Source: Thinopyrum elongatum (lineage: Eukaryota; Streptophyta; Magnoliopsida; Poales; Poaceae). Taken from it: DNA of 64,000 nt. This document shows positions 54,736 to 64,000 of this stretch, piece by piece. The stretch is taken from the NCBI GenBank assembly GCA_011799875.1, contig CM022298.1:292325857-292389856 (forward strand). Direction: 5' to 3'. A program made the translations under genes and the position numbers. Within the stretch, counting starts at the first letter, position 1. The number at the start of each line of letters is the position of its first letter. The notes below the pieces were generated by a model. That model searched no databases, had not been told where the DNA came from, and saw nothing but the letters and a program-made list of their open reading frames with translations.

Positions 54736-57249
54736 ATGGTGTGGACACGGTCAGAGCGCTCACGGGTACTTCTTTTCTCATCGGTGGCCCGCGGAGGGTA
54801 CTTACCATTCCACCCAACAACCTCTTCGGAGAAGCGTGTTAGACAGTTTGGGCGACACCGGCGGGCGCATTCTTCAATCGTGCTGTCGTTGCCCCATCGT
54901 GAGAGGATGGTCGGGGAGGGAAGAAAGAGAGTAGGTAGACAGGACGTGGTCCGATGGGATGAGGTAGGCTGCAGCTCGCCTTCCTCACCACATCCCCAGC
55001 TGATTCACCACTAGCACCATGACTGCTAGGGTGGACCCGTCTGAGTTGGGTGCTATTGGGTGACTCCGGACCACGAGCCGTCGGTCGACGGGCCTTCGGC
55101 CCATGAAGACTCCAGGTCCAAAGGTACTCCCATAGACGTCTGGATGGGTGTACGTGGCCGGAAGGGATCCGCCTGAGGGGCCGAGTGGGCCATGCTGATG
55201 GTGGCGGGGATAGTGTACTTATGTGAGGAGAGGGCGAAGTGGTTGAGGGGGCCACCGTGTACCAGCATGGTGTTACACAGCTTCTCGCCCCTGTCGGTGA
55301 CTCGCTAGCAGAGCCAGTGATTAGGCCTGATGGGAAGAGTAGATGCTTTAACTATTTTTGTACATTTTGCCTCATGTTATTCTTCAAATTCTAATGCGTT
55401 GGCCATTGTCATACTTCGAGGGTTGGGTACAATCCCAGTGACGTCCGTAGGCCCAACACCGTCTTGGTGGGCTTTGCCGCGCAAAATTGTCCTGGGTTTG
55501 TCATGTTTGCCCGGTGAGGGTCAGCTTCCCACACTAGGATTGGATGGGGCACTACTTGGCTGCCCTGGCCCCGCCGGAGGAATGATCGACGTGGTCTTCT
55601 TGTGCCACCGAAGGCCGGATGGTGATCAGAAGCTTTTGGTATATATCTCCTTTACAACAAAAAAAATTAACAATAGCTAGTTATTGTACTATACTGTTGT
55701 CTTGTGTTGATTCAGAGCTTCTACAGGTGTGAGGAGCTATACAGGAGGACGCGGCAAAGGTGTCGTACTTGAGTGCAGCGCCTAGTAACAAAACTTTACG
55801 GCACGGGCTCCAGCCGTATTGGCTGTTATTGGAACTAACTATGCCAGAGTGTGGTATTAAGAAGGCAAAGCCGGCGTGCCGGGCTAAGTTCCTGAAGAGG
55901 TCCTTACTGAAGGTATCTCCCATCTTCTTAATGCATTGTACTTAAGTTTGCCTTGATTTGATTCATAGCGGTAGCGCTCAATTTCTCTTTACACTCAGGT
56001 GCCCCCGAGATGGTGTGCGGAAAGATGGATTTTGGGAGGCGTTGGTGATGAGTGGTGCAACAAGGCCGCTGTCGAGCCATCCAGCACAGCGCCAAGAACC
56101 GGCGTGCCCATGGTTGGTGTCCACACCATCAAGGCAGCGCCACACTTAATATCATTTCGGGTGGAACTGAGGTTAGGTGGTTGCTTCATGATTCATGCAA
56201 TCATTGCTTCATGCTAGCTTGAGCCCTTACTATACCTTTGTATCCTCTCTTTTAAGGCACAACACAATAACACGGAGGTGCACATAAGGTGTAACGACTC
56301 TAATTCATGGCCCATCTGCCCCGTACAAGAAGGCCAAAGGCATTCTCTGATCTGACCAAATAACGATCATGCCAAGAATTCAAAGATAGACCACATCTCA
56401 AGAAAAAAAGAAGGAAACTCCCACCATCAGCTCGTGAGGTACAACCAGTAGAGAGAAAGCAGGAAAGGGGAGGACTTTTAACCCAGAGCCAGGCATCCCT
56501 TTGATCCCGAGCTGGTGGAATGATAATCTGTGGTAGGGGGGCCACCAGGCCATTAGCCATTGGAGATGGACTGATACTTGTCCTCTGTACTTCCTCTCCC
56601 AGTAGATCAAGGCGCCCAACAACAAGCTCCTTCCTGAGATAAGACGCAATCCACGCCAGTCGATCTCGCCATCCGAGTTTTATACAGACTCCGATTCTTT
56701 CCTCCATTACATTGTGGTGTGTCGCATCGATGATTACAATGCTATACGAGGAGTGGTGTTGCAGCTGCTACTCAGAAAGAGAGAGGACGACCCAGGCACT
56801 TCTGGCAGGGAGGGACCGTGTGGTGGCGGAGGAGTAACTGCTGGCGGCAGGAGAAGACGGTAGGTTGTTGGGGAGGAGGAGGGCAAGGACTCGCGGTCAT
56901 CACCGGCCATGTACTGAGCTCCTCGTGGTATTTCCTTCCTTGCATATTAGCCAAACATGCACGTAATGTCGCTGTTTCAATTCACTAACTAATGAAATGA
57001 CTCGTCAAAACCAAATGTGCATTCTATGTGGCGAGAAGACCGGTCAGACCCCCTCCGCCGATGCCATCATTTAAAAAAAAAACTGAGCGAGAACTGTGAT
57101 TTTCATTTGAATTTCCCTTATTTACTAGTCTTAAACTTTGAGGTCATCATGCTACGAGTACTTGCAAATGATCTTTGTGCAGCATACTCTCCGGACCACA
57201 TCGCACAACCTTCTGCCAGGTGAAACCGACGAGAGAACCCCGGTGCTTG
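54736..57249 (+). pseudogene. Noisy copy: TNPA/Ptta-like gene
   Basis: Matches 29,773-32,217 with indels in every exon. Intron borders such as GTAAG after exon 1 are blurred. It should not be annotated as a second gene. Confidence 0.8.
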
Positions 57250-59123
57250 AACTCCGGTAAGTTTTCTCTAGTGTTTTGCTTAAAATGCATCACTTATCTT
57301 CGTACATGCTTGTTATCCCTATTATGCCACCATACTTATCTTATTTTCCCAAAAAAACAATACTTAGCCATTATATCCTCCAAAATGACCTAATGTAGCT
57401 TATTTTCAGTTCATTTATGACATAATTAGCTTATTTATGTTCATTTATGACATAATTAGCTTATTCTTTTCCAAATGGCATATAACCTTAGTTAGCTCAT
57501 AAATGTCATAGACTTAGCTTATTTTCCTCCAAAACTGGCATAACTTACCTAAGTTAAGCTCTAAATTACCCTATACTTACCTAGTTAGCTCAAATGGCGT
57601 ATATCCTAGGTTTAGCACAAAAAGAACTATACTTACCTTATTTTCCTCCTCAATTGACATATCACACTTAGTTACGCTCAAAATGGCATAATTCCCCTAA
57701 GTTTACCTCTAACAATACACAAAATAAGGAATAAGAATAAATAACAAGGAAGAGGGAGAAAAATAAGAATAGATAGAAGAAAAATGAAAGATAAAAGGAG
57801 AAGAATAAGGAGAAGGAAATGGATCAAAAGATAGAAGAGCAGAGAGAAGATAGAAAAGGAGAGAGAAGAAAATATATTTCTTTCTTCTTTTTCTCTCTTC
57901 TTCTTTCTTCTCAATCTTCTACTCCTCTTATTCTTATTCGTCTTCTTTCTTTTCTTTTCTTTCTCTCCTTCTTTCTTCTCTTCTTCTTCTTCTTTTCTCT
58001 TCTTTCTCTAGTCTTCTTCTTCTGTTATTCTTTTCTTCTATTCTTCGCCTTCTTCTTCTTTCTTGGTATTCTATCTTTGTTGCTCTCTGTTCTAAAGTCT
58101 TCCCTTCTTATTCTTCTTCTAACTTGCTTACTCCCATTTTTGCATGATTTGATTCACTTCATGGATCTGGCATTGATTGACTGCTAGTTTTAGGTTCTTT
58201 TTTGATTTTGTGCTGATCACATGTGAAGACTATTGTATGTAATGTATGTATGTATGTATTAATGTTGTATGTATGTATGCTATGTTATGTATTCTGGTAT
58301 GTATGTAATGCTATGGATGTATTTATGTATGTTGTTAGTATGTATGGATGGATGGATGTAGTGATGGATGGATGGATGGATACTCCGTGAAACTATGTAA
58401 TCATTGGGTCTTTTAATAGCCTATGTGTTCTCTTTGTTCAATCATTTGTCGAAGTGTTTGGATATGCCCTATGCTTCAGTCTTGTTTTTCTTTCCATATA
58501 TATATATATATTTATATAGTCAATATATGGGTTGTGACAAAATGAAGGGAATAAGAGAAACAAACAAAAGTGGGCAATTAGGGACTTAATTATCCGTCTG
58601 CAACGGCCAGGACAAATAGCTTTGTTGTCGGTAGGCCGCGACCGATAAAGGGGACACTTGTGCAGCCACCTGTGCAACCTGGGAGCACGCCAGGTCCTGA
58701 TCCATTCGGTTCATTAGATGATGATATGGGCCGTCTCGCTGGTAAGACGGCAAGACCTACCAGGCAAACGGCAAAGACACACAACTGACGTGCAGGCAAA
58801 GCCAATTGATGTCATATGCAACGGCAAAAGGGCTTTGGTTTGTTTGCCGTCAGCCATGCAGAACGGCAAAGTCTAATCGTTAGCCACCTAACGGGGCTAA
58901 CGCTATTCTTTGTGTCCATGATCTTTGCCGTCACTTGGCCAGGAAAGCGGGCGGCAAGATGTTGATGTCCGCTTGTCTTGGCTAACGTCACAAGTCGTTA
59001 CCATGGACTTTCAGTGCTCGTAAAATGTTTGCTATCCGTGCAGATGGCAAAGAGTTTGCCGTCCGTGATCTTGTTCTTTGCCGTCTGCGTATCAATTGGC
59101 AAATTACCCTGATCCTGTCAGTG
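57250..59123 (+). repeat. Noisy copy: CACTA 3' region and subterminal repeats
   Basis: Includes the AT-rich tandem repeats, the purine/pyrimidine switch (about 57,720-58,130), the TATG microsatellite (about 58,236-58,380) and GGCAAA repeats (58,570-59,123). The end reads CCTGTCAGTG, closer to the expected TAGTG than the clean copy. Confidence 0.78.
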
Positions 59124-62040
59124 TAAGGATCTCCTTCAACCTGCAACTTCAACCTGGTCACCACCGGCGATCTCCACGATATCGCTTCTTTCTTATCCTC
59201 TCCATACATGCTCTTCTGGAAAGGTCGGTGCCTGCTTTGGAAGATGATAGGAGAGACGGTGGTCTTGCAATGGAGAAAGGTCAGTACGAGACGTGTGGTT
59301 TTGGGGGGCCAATGGAGAAGTGGAGAGAGAGGGGGGTTTTGCAATGGAGAAGAAGGGAGAGCAGATGGTGGTTTTGGATGGAGGAAGATGGCGAGGATGA
59401 GGTTGTGTGGTTTTGCAAGAGAAAGAGGGAGAGGAGCGTGCACGGCGGTTCTATGATTGGACGAGAGGGGCCGCGTCCTGTGACTGGCCTTCAATTAAGA
59501 AAGCGACCCCAACCACTAACAAGCCTCCCTTTATTCTGGCTCATATTTTGACCATGTTTTAACACATAAAATATATGTTATACGTTTCAAAAAATATAAA
59601 TTGGAAAGTACATTCATATTACAAGTCCAACGATATGATTTTTCATGACATGCATTCCATTTTCTTGTCAAATACAGTATGTGGTCAAACTTTGACCCAA
59701 ATATGATGTGGGCGGTAAAACAGCCATGGCAGGTAGTAGGAGGGACCCACTCCAAACAGCGCGTAGCCCTCTCGTCCATCCAAGACCAACGCCCGCCGCG
59801 CCTCTTGCTTTTCTGACTTCACAAGACCATCACTCCAAACAACAAAATCCTTTCAAGACCACCGCCGCTCTCGCTCTCTTCCATTGTCCAAAAAAACCAA
59901 CCGCCGCTCCTCTCCTGTTCAATTCAAAACCAGCGCCTCAATCTCCATTCCAACCACCACACCCACGCCGGGGGGGTACGGGGACATTGTAAGTTGTGGA
60001 GAAGGTAGTCGTGGAGGAGTACAAACCATACATGAGATCACACAGACCGACGACGCGCTTGAGCTAGCCAGGATGAGGGATATAGTCTGGGTTCGACAAA
60101 CCGGTGCCAATTAAGCGGCCCCGGCCATGGCGATGGTCAAATATCTGAAACAGAGCGAAAAGGCGGTGATACTCCTAGAGGGAGTGCGTGCGAGGAGTAC
60201 TGGCTGCTTCTCTGGCCATGGAGTAGAACGATTCACACCGAATCCGACCGTGAGGCAGGGGGATGGTGGAGGATCGATCCACGGATGGAGCATCCGAGAT
60301 TGGATGGTCTAGCATCTACATGAATGCCGTTTGTGAGGGTGTCCGTGGCAGAGCGACCGTGGAGCCTTCGTCGATCGTACCCAATTGCAAGGGAGAAAGT
60401 GTTGGCCATGACGACGCTTCCCCCTCCGCCATCCTCCCCTCTGCCGTTCACTCTCATCGCACGGGTGGCGTCTACTTACTGCCGAGAATAGGAGGGAGTG
60501 GCCCCCCCCCCCCCAATATCAGAGGAGTGATTTAGGGTTATTAGTTTGGTCAGGTTGTGAATTGGTTTTTTGGTGTTGTGTATTTTGAGTACTTTCATAT
60601 ATGAATGTCTATTTTAATTTCAGATTTACAGATTGAGCATAGGAAGTATTTTCTAATTCAGATATCTTTTTTTAGTACTTACACAAAATGTAGTTTCATA
60701 TAACAGTGCAAACAATGTGATTTTCAAGAAGAAACTGTCAAGTTTCAGTTTTTTTCAATAAACACTGCAAGTTCGTAGGCAGAGCATTTATATTAACATC
60801 GCGTCGTTCAAACCCAGGATAACACATGCTGGAATCATGGTTGAAATGGACTCTACCAGCCAGTTAACATCACGCTGATCAACTTCATGCATATCACATC
60901 CTCACTATGATGCACAGACAAAAAGATATGCTATTTTCAAATGGCCACACAATGTTGAGTGTGCGAAAAACAGAGAAAACCAGGGACGTTTTTTGGCAAG
61001 TGTTGAGGTGGTTTGCACTAGATGACAAGGGGGGACCCCACATGTCAGTATGGCAAAGAGTAAATACTTACGATATTTTTTCACTGCATCAGGTGGAATC
61101 GAACCCCGGCGAGCGCGGTTGGGGAACTGGACTTAAGCCACTGGCTACTACAGTACTTTTGAAGATATCAGATCATAGTCTCTCCAAGACTGTAGCACTG
61201 TTTCCTCCCCGGCTCCGGTGCGTTCTAGCTCCAAGATCGACGTCATCCTCCGGCACTGTCGCTTTGTATCTCGCCGCGCGCCTCCGTCTGCCGTTGTGAA
61301 CATGCTCAACAAATGAGAGAAATCTGGAGAGGATTGTACTTGGAGAGGCGGACAGTCAGGACCCACCAGGCCCATGGCCATACGCAAGCAAATGCCTCAT
61401 TGAAAAAATGCATCCTCCTAATGGTATACTGATGTTGGGGCCCACGGGTTTGTCAATGTATAGTTAACAAAGGAGATAAATTTACAATGAAGCCGGTCAT
61501 CGGGGAGCTGGTAGGTATCATTTTTTGTCAAAGGGCCAGCCAGTATCAGCTGGGTTGTAGCCTGCCCAATCTAGGTTTTCTTTTTTAACATGCGCAGCCC
61601 ATGACATGTCGACACAGTGGTTTGAACTTATTTTTTTTAGGGCCATCATATATCGACCGGCCTATTGGACTCCCAGCCTAGGTTTTACTTTCGCTTAAAC
61701 ATTCGCAGCCCAACTTATGCATTTTTTTGAAGAAAATGCCTAGGTCTTTAAGAAAAAATATCCCACGTTTTATTAACTTATAAAATAAATGTTCAACAAT
61801 AAAATCCTGATTTTTTTTACGCTAAGGCAACGAAAATCCTGGTGATTGCGTACAAAAGCTTTGTAAGATTTAAGGACCAATGTAGTAATAACGCGCTTAT
61901 TATCTAATTTAATTTATAATAAAATGCCCAGTCCCAGTTTATTTTTTGATAACATTGCTGCGCCAACCCAATATTATATTTACAACTAGGCCAGCAAAAT
62001 CATGTATTTCGAGAAAGTGCAAATGGGTTGTAATTTCTTA
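59124..62040. repeat. Noisy copy of 33,991-36,836
   Basis: Same minisatellite, gene-like fragment (MAMVKYLKQSEKAVILLEGV near 60,127) and tRNA-like segment (near 61,100-61,145). The error density falls toward the right end, where polished sequence resumes. Confidence 0.8.
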
Positions 62041-63434
62041 AAAAAATGGGCCGCATGGAAGCTACATTATTTGTTCACCCAGCCTAACAAATGGATTATA
62101 AATTCTAAAAAAATAGGTTAAATATGTGCCACATTTTTGTAGGCTGAAATGTGGGCCAATAGGTTGAACCCTACGCAAGGCATTGTCAACTTAGTCAACA
62201 AATGATTTCGGCATCCATAGTCATTGGATTTACATCCAACGGCCGGCATCCATCTTCAATCTCTTGGCTTCTTCCTCCAGCGCCACTGGGACCACCTGCT
62301 CCCGCCTTCGGCGGCTAGCAGCATGCCTCGCTAAGAAGTGATACCCCACCGCCGGCCAGGCCATCCCTCCACACCTCTTGTTATTCTGCGCCGACTGCAG
62401 AACCACGCCACACGAGAACCAGGTAACCCTCGTACACCTCTCCATCTATGACTCTACTGCAGCGTCTTCCCATCTCCGGCTCATTCCCCTCCGGAGCCTC
62501 GCCGTCGTCCACCGCCTTGGTGCACTCGGCACGGTGTGGTCAACAAACGAGAGTCATCGGAGGAGGACTATACGTGGAGAGGCTGACAGTGGGGACGCGT
62601 CAGGTCCATGGACGCACACATGAAACCGCCTCCTTATTACGCTAAAATAAAATCATTCCTCCCCCTGAAAGCTGGGACCCACCAGCTATATCTTCACACG
62701 GAAGGAAGTGCCTACTTATTCCTCCCCCTGCTGGGACCCACCAGCTACATCTTCGCACAGGGAAGTGCCTCCATATTACACCAGAAAAAATGATTCCTCC
62801 CCCTGATAGCTGGGACCCACCATCTATATCTTCGCACGCAAGGAAGTGCCTCCTTATCCTCCCTGACAGCTGGGACCCACCCATCGAAGCATACATAGCG
62901 TTGTCTGTCTGGTCGCGAATGTGTACATACATACTGGTCGATTGGTGTCTCTGCAAGGATGAACCATGGCCGAGTAAGTAGTGGCACGTGTCATAGTAGA
63001 GCCCTCGACGTAGCAGTTCATGCAGTCCCGTCTAAGTCGTGTACACGTACGTACAGCCACAGGGCAAAAAATACGGCCACGTACGTCATACGGGGGGGGT
63101 CTCGAATGCCTACTAGCGCATACGTATGGCCATGGCTCGTGTACATGGAGAGGGAACGGACAGCAGCAACGGCGTCCTATTCATCAGCAGCCAACCGGCT
63201 GGGTCAGAAAAGAGAAACAGCGTCGTGTTCATCGGGAGGCAACAGAATGCATCATGTTCATCAGGAGCCAACTGGCTTGGATGGAAAAACCGAAACGGGG
63301 CCTGGCATATCGCAGAACGGAGGAAACGGCCTTTTGTTCGACCACCTATGATCGAAATGGGATCCTGTTCATCGGGAGGGGTGTGGCGTACCGCAAAACA
63401 GAGGAAACGGACTTCTGTTGGAGCGCCTACGGTA
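62041..63434. repeat. Clean overlap identical to 36,837-38,230
   Basis: About 1.4 kb at constant offset 25,204 with one difference seen (C at 62,548, T at 37,344). It is the true overlap between the two contigs flanking the gap. It carries the minisatellite at 62,649-62,884. Confidence 0.9.
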
Positions 63435-63580
63435 GAAACGGGGTCCTGATGATCATGAGGGGTGTGGCATACCGCAAAACGGAGGAAACAGACTTCTGTT
63501 GGAGTGCCTACGGTCGAAACGAGGTCCTGTTCATTGGGAGGGGTGTGGCGTACCGCAAAACGAGACTCCACGGGCTACTG
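63169..63580 (+). repeat. 81 bp tandem repeat array
   Basis: GGTGTGGCGTACCGCAAAAC-type cores lie exactly 81 bp apart at 63,380, 63,461 and 63,542, with more degenerate units before. Because 81 is divisible by 3, a 217-residue open frame (63,020-63,673) reads repeated GVAYRKTEETDFCWSAYG; I regard that frame as a by-product of the repeat. Confidence 0.85.
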
Positions 63581-64000
63581 GTCATCCACTGTCTACTGCC
63601 TCTCGCTACAACCTCCACGGGAGTACTGTTCATCCACCATCGTCCTCCAGGCTCCATTGGCTACTGTTCATAGAGCCTTCACGGGGTCCTATTCATCCAC
63701 CCCCAACCGGCTGGGGTGTGGCGGCCTCCTCGGGGTCCTGTTCATCCAGCGGGAACTGCCTACTACCACCGGGTCATGCTCATCCAACCCCCATCGACTG
63801 GGGTGTGGCGTACACGTACGTATGAGCGGGCGGCAGCAAGGGGAATTGTTCAGCCATAGCCAACCAACCGGTTGGAGTCACCACACGTCTCGACTCATTT
63901 CTACGTATCGCGCGCGTGGCAACAACGGGCACTGTTCATCCATATGCAACCCAACGCACCGGCTGGCTACATCTCGCACGGGGGCTCGATCGGCTTTAGT
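63581..64000 (+). other. Unassigned GC-rich sequence with GTTCATCCA motifs
   Basis: Continues past the gap-spanning overlap. (C/T)(A/G)TTCATCCA and AACCG(A/G)CTGG motifs recur irregularly. It may be a transposon subterminal region; no end is seen in the window. Confidence 0.45.

Larger units (their letters stand above)
38256..62040. other. Error-rich duplicate of 14,224-36,836 (assembly artefact)
   Basis: The whole block follows the earlier block in order and orientation and shares every nested junction (extra gene, pol, gag, copia LTR, gypsy interior, LTR remnant, GAA tract, CACTA hairpin, TNPD, TNPA, microsatellites). It differs mainly by scattered small insertions and deletions that break all frames. 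It is about 5% longer than its source. From about 61,300 errors thin out, and from about 62,040 the match is essentially exact. This is what an unpolished long read looks like. Confidence 0.9.

Noticed and set aside
38256..62040. A second copia, gypsy and CACTA set as an independent segmental duplication
   Set aside because: All nested junctions are shared and the differences are mostly small indels that break every frame, ending abruptly in near-perfect identity. Raw read error explains this better than evolution.
63020..63673. 217-residue frame as a repeat protein
   Set aside because: The period of 81 bp is a multiple of three, so an open frame is expected by chance, and there is no recognisable domain or start context.

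Overview
This is plant nuclear DNA made almost entirely of nested transposable elements, and I find no ordinary host gene. It looks like a large-genome grass of the wheat tribe (Triticeae: wheat, Aegilops, barley). That assignment is an inference from the long Sirevirus-type copia element, the gypsy LTR style (TATA LTR ends, tRNA-Asp primer site), the CACTA element with TTTGCC/GGCAAA subterminal repeats, and the nesting itself.

Layout of the reliable part (1-38,230). (a) 1-3,736: the 3' end of a Ty3/gypsy element on the + strand: integrase C-terminus, a 2.2 kb 3' region with an antisense gene for an AT-hook plus B3-like protein with its own TATA box, a polypurine tract and an 882 bp LTR. (b) 3,737-6,424: gag and protease of a second copy of the same kind of element, joined directly to that LTR and broken by stops and a frameshift. 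(c) 6,425-26,324: a gypsy-type element on the - strand without recognisable gag or pol, whose 5' LTR is cut down to 212 bp. (d) 8,352-22,711: a 14,360 bp Ty1/copia Sirevirus-like element on the - strand, inserted into (c) with a 5 bp ATAAT duplication. Its two 1,500 bp LTRs differ at only 5 positions, so it is very young. Beyond gag-pol it carries a third, broken 'env-like' gene that appears to have its own promoter and leader intron. (e) about 27,000-33,990: a CACTA DNA transposon on the + strand. Its 5' end is lost, its main transposase (TNPD-like) is broken, and its 8-exon TNPA/Ptta-like gene is still readable except for two stops. (f) 33,991-38,230: unassigned non-coding DNA with several minisatellites.

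The second half is mostly an assembly artefact. After 25 Ns (38,231-38,255), bases 38,256 to about 62,040 repeat 14,224-36,836 in the same order, with all the same nested junctions, but peppered with small indels that destroy every frame. At about 62,040 the sequence becomes clean and matches 36,836-38,230 almost exactly (one difference seen) up to 63,434. It then continues as new tandem-repeat DNA to 64,000. The simplest reading is an uncorrected long read laid over a contig break inside an 81 bp tandem repeat. Genes in 38,256-62,040 should not be counted as independent copies. The noisy copy is still informative: it keeps a reverse-transcriptase segment with the YVDD box that the clean copy lacks.

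Functionally, the elements contain the parts of retrotransposition (Gag particles, protease, integrase, RT-RNase H, tRNA primer sites, polypurine tracts) and of cut-and-paste transposition (TNPD/TNPA and subterminal repeats). Every polyprotein is interrupted, so none of these copies looks autonomous as written. No new multi-gene biological system is evident. The most interesting unusual items are the antisense B3/AT-hook gene, the Sirevirus extra gene with a gene-like promoter and intron, and the long CACTA hairpin.
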